Shown here in pieces: positions 52,524-59,488 of a DNA stretch of 59,527 bases (position 1 is the stretch's first letter; every line of letters begins with the position of its first letter). The stretch lies in the IMG/VR virus record IMGVR_UViG_3300025276_000036, positions 1-59,527 of that record; one strand, given 5' to 3'. A program made the position numbers and the translations under genes. The notes below the pieces were generated by a model. The model was not told the DNA's origin. It saw nothing but the letters and a program-made list of their open reading frames with translations, and did not search any database. This DNA comes from a virus.

Positions 52524-53408
52524 TTAATAGCTATAGTCGTCAGGGTTAATGCGGTTCATTCCGTAAGGTATGTCGCCTAGATCGTCGTCGTTCCATAGCA
52601 GGTCGTTGCCGCTGTAAGCGGTTGCGCTGTACGGAGACATCGTCTTGTCATAGTTACTGATGCCGCTTGCTAAAGGCGATACAAAGTTAGGCCGTTTGTT
52701 TTTATAATTTGGTACTGAGTACGCTTGTCGTTTGACTTTCTCACTGATCTGCTTGTTAAGATCGGCGATAACATCAAGCGATATCGGGGGGTAATAGGTT
52801 CGTACTTCAACGCAGTTGTAGGCGATGCCTTCATCGCGCAAGTAAAGGTCAACTTTGATCTCGCCGCGCTTGTTCATAATGCCGCGTATAAATACTGGGC
52901 ATGTCGTTAGGAACTCTTCGACTTGTTTCTCGTCTTGTCCACTGGGTCGGCAGTCCATGTTGACGTGGCTGTGGAACCAGGCATAAATTGTGCTCGGGCA
53001 TATGTCTGCTGACATGGCTTCTGAGAACGCAGTGGCAAGAGCTGATGCTGAGATGTCAGTCTCAACGGCTGTTACTTCTTGCTCTGGCAAGAACACTTCT
53101 TTAAGCAGGTAGTCAGATTCTGATAGCTTTTCAACTGAACAGAACCAACCGACCTCTAACGCACATTTGTCAACGATGTGTTGCATTTTTTGGTATGTTT
53201 CTGGTAGCACAAACACGACGGGGTCGAGCTTTGGTGCAGGTGCTTCTGGTCCTTGGATAATGGTTGTAGTTTGGGCCATGCCGCCGGTGTCAACTGAGTA
53301 AGGGCTGACGGCTGCGGGTAGTAGTGCGATCCCTGCGGGTGGTGTTTTGGTTTTGATCTTGGTTGATGCAATGTGTTGCTTTGCTTGGAATGATTTTCGC
53401 TTAGTCAT
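52524..53408 (-). CDS. JAMM/MPN metalloprotease (deubiquitinase-like)
   Basis: Codes for 294 residues. The first 60 are Pro/Thr-rich and probably flexible. The JAMM zinc site is complete: E85 (EVGW) and H146-S-H148-x7-S156-x2-D159 (HSHVNMDCRPSGQD). The last 80 residues are Asn/Tyr-rich. JAMM enzymes remove ubiquitin-like proteins from targets or trim their C-termini. Its start overlaps the E1 stop (TAATG), tying it to the operon. It has no NlpC/P60 domain and is far from tail genes, so it is not a lambda K-type tail protein. Confidence 0.88.
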   Translation of the reverse strand: MTKRKSFQAKQHIASTKIKTKTPPAGIALLPAAVSPYSVDTGGMAQTTTIIQGPEAPAPKLDPVVFVLPETYQKMQHIVDKCALEVGWFCSVEKLSESDYLLKEVFLPEQEVTAVETDISASALATAFSEAMSADICPSTIYAWFHSHVNMDCRPSGQDEKQVEEFLTTCPVFIRGIMNKRGEIKVDLYLRDEGIAYNCVEVRTYYPPISLDVIADLNKQISEKVKRQAYSVPNYKNKRPNFVSPLASGISNYDKTMSPYSATAYSGNDLLWNDDDLGDIPYGMNRINPDDYSY

Positions 53409-54091
53409 TAGATAGATCCTTTTGAAACAATAAGGGGTTGCAGGAAAATGTTGACTTTGGGGTCAACTGCTATGGGATTGGTGCACTGCAATATGAACTG
53501 CCACACTGCAAGGTTCGCGATAATCGATGCGGTTGTACCGACACTGATACTGCTACCGCACGGTGATACTTCACCAGGCTCGTCGTCTGATACAAGCGTA
53601 TTGATCCACGCTTCACGCATATCTTTGTCATTAGGGTCAAACGTAAAGATATTGCCGTAGCTAGAGGCCATTCGCGTTTCGATCACACATTTTAATGAGT
53701 AGTTCTCAGCGCAATGCGAATCAAAAATCTCACGACGGCTTTGCATAGTGTCAGTGAGTAAGAACACTGTGCCGCTAAACATATCAATGGTATTTGAATC
53801 GACTTTCTCGTTTAAAAAACGCATTGATGGTGGAGGGGTTTCGCCTGTTTTATATCGATAATACGCTGCTAGTGCGGTTACTTTTGGCAGGCCAATATGA
53901 GTTTCTAAGTAGATTTGATTCGCAAGATTATGCGATTCGACTACGTCAAAGTCATAGACTGTAATGTTCTTGAGACCTAGCTCTACTAGTGCAAGCCACA
54001 AGCGTGAGCCTGTTGCGCCTGCACCAATAATAGTTATGCCATGATCGTTTTGCTGTGGATCAAATATAGATTGATGCCGTGTAATATTCAT
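53408..54091 (-). CDS. E1-like ThiF-family adenylating enzyme
   Basis: Codes for 227 residues. The ATP site is GAGATG at 23-28, with D47 and D49 in YDFDVVE, HNLANQ (N55, N58, Q59) and K70; LTDTMQSRR gives D114 and R119. The canonical Arg of NxxRQ is Ala here. C178 in SPCGSS before GTTASIIANLAVW is the best candidate thioester Cys, and CxxC zinc pairs are absent. The enzyme would adenylate the C-terminus of the 71-residue Ubl at 56036 and pass it to the E2-like protein. ATGA overlap with the E2-like gene. Confidence 0.9.
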   Translation of the reverse strand: MNITRHQSIFDPQQNDHGITIIGAGATGSRLWLALVELGLKNITVYDFDVVESHNLANQIYLETHIGLPKVTALAAYYRYKTGETPPPSMRFLNEKVDSNTIDMFSGTVFLLTDTMQSRREIFDSHCAENYSLKCVIETRMASSYGNIFTFDPNDKDMREAWINTLVSDDEPGEVSPCGSSISVGTTASIIANLAVWQFILQCTNPIAVDPKVNIFLQPLIVSKGSI

Positions 54092-55935
54092 TCGTTTTCT
54101 CCAGTGAGTGCTTCTAGAAAGTTGATGGTCCGTTCGCTAACGTTTTCTCCAAGCTCGGGAACAAGTGCGTCTAGGAACGCGTTTAGTGACGCTTGCTCTG
54201 GATCTTCGGTTATGTTCAGGGCTACATCTTGAAACGCTTTTTGTCGCTGTAAAGGTAGGAGGTTATAAGCGCTCATGTTGTCGTGTTTAATATACTTGCC
54301 GTCACATACCAGGCGGTAGGTTACAACTAGCCAATTAGCGAACGCCTGCCATCCTTCAAGAAAACCTGTAGGGGCGGACCCATGCATATCTTTGTAAAAC
54401 TCGCGGTACTGTCGTTGTAATCCGGGACTGGCTTTTAGGTCCTCTATGGCGAGAAAATAAGCTTCTTTTATCTGCTCTTGGTTTATATTGATGGCCTCGA
54501 CGGGGGTCGTGAAGTTGCGTTCCAAAGCTTCTATATGGTCGGCATAGAAGTTCCACCGTTCTAAGAGATAGTTTTGTAATTTACTGGAAGTAAATGGCTC
54601 AAGCTCTACGGTCACGCCGTCATTGCTCCATTTACCGTCTACAAAGATCATGCGCTCATTGTGGGTGTAGTACCTGCGGTCGTATGTAAGAGCTTCTTGG
54701 TGTGCAATAGGTGTTGGCAGATTGTTCAGGCTATACCTAGCACGCGTGTTGAGGCACTTTTGTTTTTCTTCTTCAACGCTTCTAAGAGACGCCAGATGGT
54801 GTCTAACAAGATAGTTTCTCGCCCACGGTGCTGCGGCTTCGGCAATAGTGTGGCAAATTTTCCTCTCAATGGAGGGTGCTTCGGGATCTAAGATTAGACC
54901 GGCTTGGTTCTCTAGAAACATGAGTGCGAGCGCGTGTGGCACGATGGTTCGGTTATTTTGGTGTACATAAATTTGGCTTATTTGACGGGTTAGCCAGAGT
55001 ATGTCTTCAAAGTCAGGGTGTCCTTCGTTGTATTCTGGTTGCGTCTCTAACACTTCGGGCGGTAAATGATAGGCAAGGCTATCGTGTGCGCTTTGGAAGT
55101 CTGCGGCGTTGTATAGCCCTGATATCCAGTCGGAGTAGTGGAAGGCGGGGTCGCAGCCAAACTCGAAGTGTGGGGTGTTGGGGATGCAAGCCCTGCTATA
55201 AATACAGTTTCTGAGTGCTCCATGCGTTCCATCGCTTATACTTTCGCAGTGCAATTTGACAAGTTCTTTCTCTGGTGCCCAACGATAGAACTTGCGTCCG
55301 GCGCAGTCATCGGTATTGTATTGGCGGAGGTACATAAGCAGTAATATTACTTGCAATGGTATGTCCATCGCGGCACGCGCTTCGGTGATAGGGGGTCCAA
55401 AGTCACCTAAGCAAGGATCATTTGCGCTGATCCAATGCGGGTGCATTAATTCAGAACCGTCGAAGCCTTGGTAATAGACGCCAACATCTTTTTTGGGGGT
55501 AAGTCCGCACCTAAAGCTCGGGGCACCCGATTGAAGGTCTTCGGACCATTTGATATGCAATACTAGCCCAGGGATTGCTATTGATGTGTTTGGTTCGCGG
55601 CCTGCGTCCTCAAGTATGGCTATCGCGTGTTCTTCTTGGCTCTCATCAGCGGGCTTCATAATAATGGTTTCAAGCGTTAATGAGATATGCTTCTTGCGCA
55701 TGATTACGCTAGAGACGCCGTCCATTAGCAATAGCTTGGAGCGTAATTCTTCTTTTTCGTAGCTTACTTTTACGTGCGCGTTATCTAAGATGTCCCGTAA
55801 GCTGTCAAGGATGACCGCTGTACTCTCGTAATGCATACGTCCTAATATGCCGCGCGTAAAAGTGTTTAACCGCCCATGTATTTGAGGGTTGAGCGATTTA
55901 AACGTAATTAATTTGTCTAAAGTATCGGAACTCAT
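54088..55935 (-). CDS. Large E2-like (RWD/UBC-fold) conjugating protein
   Basis: Codes for 615 residues from the ATG at 55935 with AAGGAG. Residues about 40-220 look like an E2 fold: strands, then HPHW at 165-168 and ANDPCLGDFG with a candidate catalytic C175 ten residues after H165, then a helix and YLRQYN...FYRW, equivalent to the E2 HPN...G-x-C-L signature. Residues 230-615 are helical, with several Cys/His and a KxLNTRARYSL region, and match nothing I know. E2 enzymes carry the Ubl as a thioester to the target. It lies between Ubl and E1 genes. Confidence 0.72.
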   Translation of the reverse strand: MSSDTLDKLITFKSLNPQIHGRLNTFTRGILGRMHYESTAVILDSLRDILDNAHVKVSYEKEELRSKLLLMDGVSSVIMRKKHISLTLETIIMKPADESQEEHAIAILEDAGREPNTSIAIPGLVLHIKWSEDLQSGAPSFRCGLTPKKDVGVYYQGFDGSELMHPHWISANDPCLGDFGPPITEARAAMDIPLQVILLLMYLRQYNTDDCAGRKFYRWAPEKELVKLHCESISDGTHGALRNCIYSRACIPNTPHFEFGCDPAFHYSDWISGLYNAADFQSAHDSLAYHLPPEVLETQPEYNEGHPDFEDILWLTRQISQIYVHQNNRTIVPHALALMFLENQAGLILDPEAPSIERKICHTIAEAAAPWARNYLVRHHLASLRSVEEEKQKCLNTRARYSLNNLPTPIAHQEALTYDRRYYTHNERMIFVDGKWSNDGVTVELEPFTSSKLQNYLLERWNFYADHIEALERNFTTPVEAININQEQIKEAYFLAIEDLKASPGLQRQYREFYKDMHGSAPTGFLEGWQAFANWLVVTYRLVCDGKYIKHDNMSAYNLLPLQRQKAFQDVALNITEDPEQASLNAFLDALVPELGENVSERTINFLEALTGENE

Positions 55936-55983
55936 GACACGACTCCTTCGTGGCTGATTGAAATAGGTATTACAATGTATATT

Positions 55984-56024
55984 CCCCAACTAATAGCGCA
56001 CCCAGATGTGGGCTATTAGCGGGG
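55984..56024 (-). promoter_or_regulatory. Strong hairpin between Ubl and E2-like genes
   Basis: CTAATAGC (55990-55997) pairs with GCTATTAG (56012-56019), extended by outer CCCC/GGGG and an inner CAC/GTG. It begins 12 bases after the Ubl stop. There is no U-tract, so it is more likely a processing or stability element or a partial attenuator that would raise Ubl above E2/E1/JAMM. Confidence 0.6.
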
Positions 56025-56035
56025 AGGTACTACAG

Positions 56036-56251
56036 TTAGCTGTTACCTTTAGCGCTCTTGGCGATGACGATGTTCTGTCTGTCAGATAACTCAGTGCTAA
56101 AGTCGTCGGTTTGGTTTCCGTCGAGCGTTAGGATGTTTCCAGACTCTACGGTCAGACCTGACGTAATCAGTGCGTCGTTGATAGTAGCTCCGTCATTAAG
56201 AACGACTTCGCGTACGGCACCTGGAGCTTGTACAACTTTAATATTCAACAT
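56036..56251 (-). CDS. Ubiquitin-like beta-grasp protein (ThiS/MoaD type)
   Basis: Codes for 71 residues with a ThiS/MoaD-like plan: strand LNIKVVQ, strand VREVVL, helix TINDALITSGL, strand NILTLDG and a final IVIAKSAKG strand. The C-terminus is KGNS rather than GG; trimming of two residues would expose a Gly. Genes for E2-like, E1 and JAMM proteins follow on the same strand, so it is the probable modifier. Its leader contains an operator site and a TAGGAAATACCATTATG start region. Confidence 0.78.
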   Translation of the reverse strand: MLNIKVVQAPGAVREVVLNDGATINDALITSGLTVESGNILTLDGNQTDDFSTELSDRQNIVIAKSAKGNS

Positions 56252-56364
56252 AATGGTATTTCCTATAGTTAGCGTTTCCCGTGATTGGGAGCTGCATTTT
56301 GGGTTTCGCGCGTTGGTTTACGTAGGGCGAGGCGCGACTCACGCTCTACGATTCGACTACAGTC

Positions 56365-56379
56365 ATTAGTGTTACTAAT
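56365..56379 (-). promoter_or_regulatory. 15-bp operator before the ubiquitin-like operon
   Basis: ATTAGTGTTACTAAT, exact arms, 114 bases before the Ubl start and 17 bases after the end of the preceding minus-strand gene. No strong -10 overlaps it (next bases read TGACTG). 56252-56364 holds no gene; this makes the Ubl operon a separately controlled unit. Confidence 0.7.
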
Positions 56380-56395
56380 AGTCTGAATTAAATGT

Positions 56396-56599
56396 TTACT
56401 TCACTGCGCGTAGTACTTCGCTTTTGCGTGTGTTGTTAACCTGGTAGTGCAAGTTACGAACATTGTTATGTAACAATTCTACTTGCGTGTGTAGCCTGCT
56501 TACTTGATTGCACACGTTGATATAACTGTGCCAACACGCAACTGAAACAGCGGTTAACAGTAGTATTACGTAGACGAATTCTTCGGGGCTAAGAGTCAT
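56396..56599 (-). CDS. Small membrane protein with coiled coil
   Basis: Codes for 67 residues with an N-terminal membrane helix (residues 8-25) and a periplasmic or cytoplasmic coiled coil with regular Leu/Val (VSRLHTQVELLHNNVRNLHYQV). Good GAAGGAG site. It overlaps the previous gene by 11 bases. Function unknown. Confidence 0.6.
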   Translation of the reverse strand: MTLSPEEFVYVILLLTAVSVACWHSYINVCNQVSRLHTQVELLHNNVRNLHYQVNNTRKSEVLRAVK

Positions 56600-56855
56600 T
56601 ACCTTCTCCTTCTATCCAGAACCAAATGCGTACGCCGCCGTCTATTTGGGTCTGTGTTTGTGGCCGGATGTGGCGGCGCGTGCTGTCTGTTTTTCTATGG
56701 TTGTTTCGTGCACGGACGGTGTTGACAATACTGTTTGCAGCGGAGCGATCGTCGACCAAGAAAGAATCGCCGTTTTCTATATCTTTAATCCACCCATACT
56801 TAGTGTTGTTTTGGCGGCTATTGGGTTGGGGTAAATACCCTTTTTCTAGTTGCAT
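56589..56855 (-). CDS. Small basic hypothetical protein
   Basis: Codes for 88 residues. KYGWIKDIENGDSFLVDDRSAANSIVNTVRARN and the closing GGVRIWFWIEGE match short phage proteins with a GDSFxV start and R-rich middle, often annotated as DNA-binding; I cannot name a family. AAGGAG precedes it and it overlaps both neighbours. Confidence 0.55.
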   Translation of the reverse strand: MQLEKGYLPQPNSRQNNTKYGWIKDIENGDSFLVDDRSAANSIVNTVRARNNHRKTDSTRRHIRPQTQTQIDGGVRIWFWIEGEGNDS

Positions 56856-57022
56856 TGGTTTCTCCTTGGGGGTTGGGGTGGGGTTAAAAGTTCTTTTACA
56901 TTTGTTTGATACTCACGCTTCCATTCTTTAAAGCTAAGTGGGATCTCGTTAGCAGTGCAGTTATCCACATAGAAGTCGTAGTGGTCCCATAAGTCAACGT
57001 CGGTGATTTTCATTTTCATCAT
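56846..57022 (-). CDS. 58-residue hypothetical protein
   Basis: The frame of 58 residues opens MMKMKITDVDLWDHYDFYVDN and has a Pro-rich end; three Met codons are possible starts. It overlaps the following gene by ten bases. The 159 bases upstream (57023-57181) contain no gene I can support. Confidence 0.45.
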   Translation of the reverse strand: MMKMKITDVDLWDHYDFYVDNCTANEIPLSFKEWKREYQTNVKELLTPPQPPRRNQCN

Positions 57023-57181
57023 GTTTACTCGTGGTAAGTTAAAAATTTAGTGGAACGATTACTAGCGGCTTCAGCCATTCATAATCGTGTGACGCTTTAC
57101 CATAACGGCTAGTCTATTGATAGCTCGTCTCCTACGAGTAATTATCTCGCTTCTCATCATGTGGAGCACACTAGAGATCAA

Positions 57182-57526
57182 TTACATCTCTCGTTCTTTC
57201 CAACTTATGTCTGGGCGAATATGGCCCTGACCATTCCAGTGAATCTTACAGCCACACTCCTCAATAATAGGAATGATTGCTTTTAAATTTTCTACGCCTT
57301 CTTTGCTACCATTGAAGCAGAATGTACTACGGTCTTGTTGCTCAGGCGCGTACGTTTCCATTGAGTCGCTACAATCTTGGTGGTGATTGAATAACGCTTT
57401 TGTAAGGTCTATGTCGTGGTGTCTCTGGAGATTATCCCAAGCACATGTCTGACAACATAGTTCAGCCCAACCAACATACCAACCTTCAACAGTTAGACGC
57501 TCTTGTAACTTTCTAAATCCGTTCAT
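57182..57526 (-). CDS. DUF6891-like hypothetical protein
   Basis: Codes for 114 residues. The pattern LTVEGWYVGWAELCCQTCAWDN followed by ALFNHHQDC and a closing GHIRPDISWK resembles a small Cys-rich family (DUF6891 as I recall it) of unknown function. Six Cys and several His could bind metal. ATGA-coupled to the gene before it. Confidence 0.55.
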   Translation of the reverse strand: MNGFRKLQERLTVEGWYVGWAELCCQTCAWDNLQRHHDIDLTKALFNHHQDCSDSMETYAPEQQDRSTFCFNGSKEGVENLKAIIPIIEECGCKIHWNGQGHIRPDISWKEREM

Positions 57527-57777
57527 TTCAATCCTCCTTTATTGTATTTTTTAATCCAGTCTTCCATTGTCTCTGTCGCATAATTAACATAAAACGCAGG
57601 GTTAGCGGCATTAACAGCGGCACGAGCAACGTGGCATGCATCTAATAGTTCTACTGACACGCAATTATCAGAAAGACAAGCGTCTGTTGCACTTCTAGCG
57701 TTATCTTGTATTTCTTTTAAGCTAACCGATGTCGGGTCAGCCAAATATTTTTTTACTAGCGCAACATGCTTATTCAT
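57523..57777 (-). CDS. Small helical hypothetical protein
   Basis: Codes for 84 residues, predicted helical throughout (SLKEIQDNARSATDACL...ELLDACHVARAAVNAA). ATGA-coupled to the next gene and overlaps the previous one by one base. Family unknown. Confidence 0.55.
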   Translation of the reverse strand: MNKHVALVKKYLADPTSVSLKEIQDNARSATDACLSDNCVSVELLDACHVARAAVNAANPAFYVNYATETMEDWIKKYNKGGLK

Positions 57778-58067
57778 TAGAAAGCCTCTCTATCGCCGTT
57801 TTTATGGAGGTGGCTGTATTTTAATCTTTCTCTTATGCGATTTATTTCTTGATGCGATACGCGGTGGCTGTCTTTTAATTTTTGTTTCAGCGTATTTACT
57901 TTTTCTTTAAGCGACGCAATAGTTTGTTTAGCTTCAAGCTCGTCTAGTTTTGACACTAGGACTAACAACTCTTCTATCCTGTTAGCCGCTTGTGCGCTTG
58001 GGCGATAAATACCGCTAGAATTATCGCGTAACCATTTGCAAAGTTCTGCATCATCTTTCATCATCAT
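57777..58067 (-). CDS. Coiled-coil hypothetical protein
   Basis: Codes for 96 residues. The start DDAELCKWLRDNSSGIYRPSAQAANRIEEL is a pattern common in phage early proteins; residues 35-75 form a coiled coil. Function unknown. It follows an AGGAG site. Confidence 0.6.
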   Translation of the reverse strand: MMMKDDAELCKWLRDNSSGIYRPSAQAANRIEELLVLVSKLDELEAKQTIASLKEKVNTLKQKLKDSHRVSHQEINRIRERLKYSHLHKNGDREAF

Positions 58068-58101
58068 GACTCTCCTGGTTCAGTTATTAATCCTTAATAG
58101 C

Positions 58102-58359
58102 TCACTGGCTTAGCGCGCCATTGATTGCTGTGCTTAACTGCTCTAGCTGGCGCCGGTTTTTAAAATAGGTTGTGTCAGTAACAGTGTTCGTGCGCTTACG
58201 CGTTTTGCCTGTGTGGCTCGTTTCAGTTTTGCTTGTGTGGCTTGTTTCAGTTGTCACTGATATGGCGCCTTCACTTTCTTCGGCCACGGTTACACGTCGG
58301 TTCCCGTCAACAATCGTGTGTTTGAAGTACGGTTTTATGTTTAGGTCCTTCACCTTCAC
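58102..58359 (-). CDS. Hypothetical protein with ETSHT-K-T repeats
   Basis: Codes for 85 residues. Residues 38-54 hold two copies of an ETSHTxKT unit, encoded by a 22-base imperfect direct repeat, next to a basic KRTNTVTDTTYF segment. Family unknown. It overlaps the previous gene by ATGA. Confidence 0.55.
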   Translation of the reverse strand: MKVKDLNIKPYFKHTIVDGNRRVTVAEESEGAISVTTETSHTSKTETSHTGKTRKRTNTVTDTTYFKNRRQLEQLSTAINGALSQ

Positions 58360-58682
58360 TCTCCCTTTTTAACAGGTTGCCAGATCTCATCAGGCGAGAT
58401 TGGTCGGGCGCAGTTCCAAGGGTACCCTCTCATCGCCATGTAACCCTTTTCGGTTATTTCAAATACATAATCAGTCCCTCTGTTAAAAGGCTCACCGCCC
58501 GATTCAGGGATAGGTTCATTAGAAACCCAACACAAGACAGGGTTGTCTTTGCTGACATCAGCTTCCCAACTAGGCTCGGGTTTGCAGATTGATTCTATAT
58601 ATTCCGCTACATCCTTCTGCGAAGAATCCCATCCGGTTATGATTTGGTCAGCAGTCATACTGTCAATTATTCTTTTAGTCAT
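58356..58682 (-). CDS. Hypothetical protein
   Basis: Codes for 108 residues from the ATG at 58682 with AGGAG. The C-terminus EITEKGYMAMRGYPWNCARPISPDEIWQPV is a compact alpha/beta segment. Family unknown. Confidence 0.55.
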   Translation of the reverse strand: MTKRIIDSMTADQIITGWDSSQKDVAEYIESICKPEPSWEADVSKDNPVLCWVSNEPIPESGGEPFNRGTDYVFEITEKGYMAMRGYPWNCARPISPDEIWQPVKKGE

Positions 58683-58902
58683 TTTGTATCTCCTGCTGTA
58701 TTTCTGCATTTAGCCTTATGCCGTTGGGCGCGAATAAGAGGATTAGGTCTTTTACGCTCAGTGCTAGCATAGACTCTAGATCCCCATTTCCACCTTTTTT
58801 AAATGAAGCACTTTGGATGCTCAGCAGGCTTTCGTAGTAGTTGGCTGTTGTGGGGGAATCACCATTATTCGAGGTAGCGCCTGGTCCTGAAAAACCCATC
58901 AT
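58675..58902 (-). CDS. Small hypothetical protein
   Basis: Codes for 75 residues: a Gly/Ser/Asn-rich N-terminal 35 residues and a helical C-terminal half (LESMLALSVKDLILLFAPNGI). ATGA-coupled to the previous gene. Family unknown. Confidence 0.5.
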   Translation of the reverse strand: MMGFSGPGATSNNGDSPTTANYYESLLSIQSASFKKGGNGDLESMLALSVKDLILLFAPNGIRLNAEIQQEIQND

Positions 58903-59165
58903 GCTTCTCCTTCCGCTTCTCGCGCTTTGTTAGCCACGCTTCGTGCTGCGCGTCTTTGTGCGGTAACGATAACTCCTCCAAGTTCAGCCGCGCTTCGTGC
59001 TTCATGCTCCGCGCGTATGTGAGGCGCACACATCTCCCAGTACTCTGACTTAGAGATGTACTTTTCTATAACGGGCTTTAGTGCGAGGACTTGTTGCTCG
59101 GTTAACCGATTTACATTGCGCGGGCTTGAGGGTCCGCCTGTTTTTTGAAATAGAACGCATTTCAT
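58899..59165 (-). CDS. Hypothetical protein, paralogue of the next gene
   Basis: Codes for 88 residues. Residues 33-55 contain YISKSEYWEMCAPHIRAEHEAR, nearly repeated in the gene at 59162. At DNA level about 30 bases are almost identical. ATGA-coupled to that gene, so a recent local duplication is likely. Function unknown. Confidence 0.55.
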   Translation of the reverse strand: MKCVLFQKTGGPSSPRNVNRLTEQQVLALKPVIEKYISKSEYWEMCAPHIRAEHEARSAAELGGVIVTAQRRAARSVANKAREAEGEA

Positions 59166-59437
59166 TTGCTTGTCTCCGTTTCTCGCGCTTCATAATGCGC
59201 GCGTATGTAATGACCCCCAAGTATGTGAGGCGCACACTCTTCCCAGTACTCTGACTTAGAGATGTACTCTACTTTCTTTAACGCGGCACGTTTGGTTTGG
59301 TACAGCCATTCGGCTTTGTGGTCTTCGACGCGGCATACGTAGCTTATGGCGCCCGTCGGGAGCGTGCCAAAAAGGTGCATCTCATTTCTTGGGCCACTGC
59401 CAGATGGGCTACGGGTTGTGATTCGAAGGCACTTCAT
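59162..59437 (-). CDS. Hypothetical protein, first gene of the right minus-strand operon
   Basis: Codes for 91 residues. A beta-rich N-terminal part (LRITTRSPSGSGPRNEMHLFGTLP) is joined to YISKSEYWEECAPHI and an insertion before RAHYEAR, paralogous to the previous gene. The leader (AAGGAA) follows two degenerate operators. Family unknown. Confidence 0.55.
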   Translation of the reverse strand: MKCLRITTRSPSGSGPRNEMHLFGTLPTGAISYVCRVEDHKAEWLYQTKRAALKKVEYISKSEYWEECAPHILGGHYIRAHYEARETETSK

Positions 59438-59450
59438 AAAATATTCCTTA

Positions 59451-59488
59451 TTTATATTAAGTTTACTAATAATATTATGATTACTAAT
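59451..59488 (-). promoter_or_regulatory. Promoter with two degenerate operators
   Basis: Each site has one mismatch in an arm: ATTAAGTTTACTAAT (59456-59470) and ATTATGATTACTAAT (59474-59488). On the minus strand a TATAAA (59456-59451) directly follows the first, repeating the operator/-10 overlap seen at 28687 and 42687. It would start the right-hand early genes. The remaining bases to 59527 contain no gene. Confidence 0.6.

Noticed and set aside
52524-53408. JAMM protein as a lambda K-like tail assembly protease
   Set aside because: Tail genes are on the other strand 16 kb away, there is no NlpC/P60 domain, and the gene is translationally coupled to an E1.
52524-56251. Complete PRTRC cassette
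   Set aside because: Ubl, E1, JAMM and E2-like genes are present, but I find no ParB-like gene or ParM-like ATPase in the window, so only the conjugation part can be supported.
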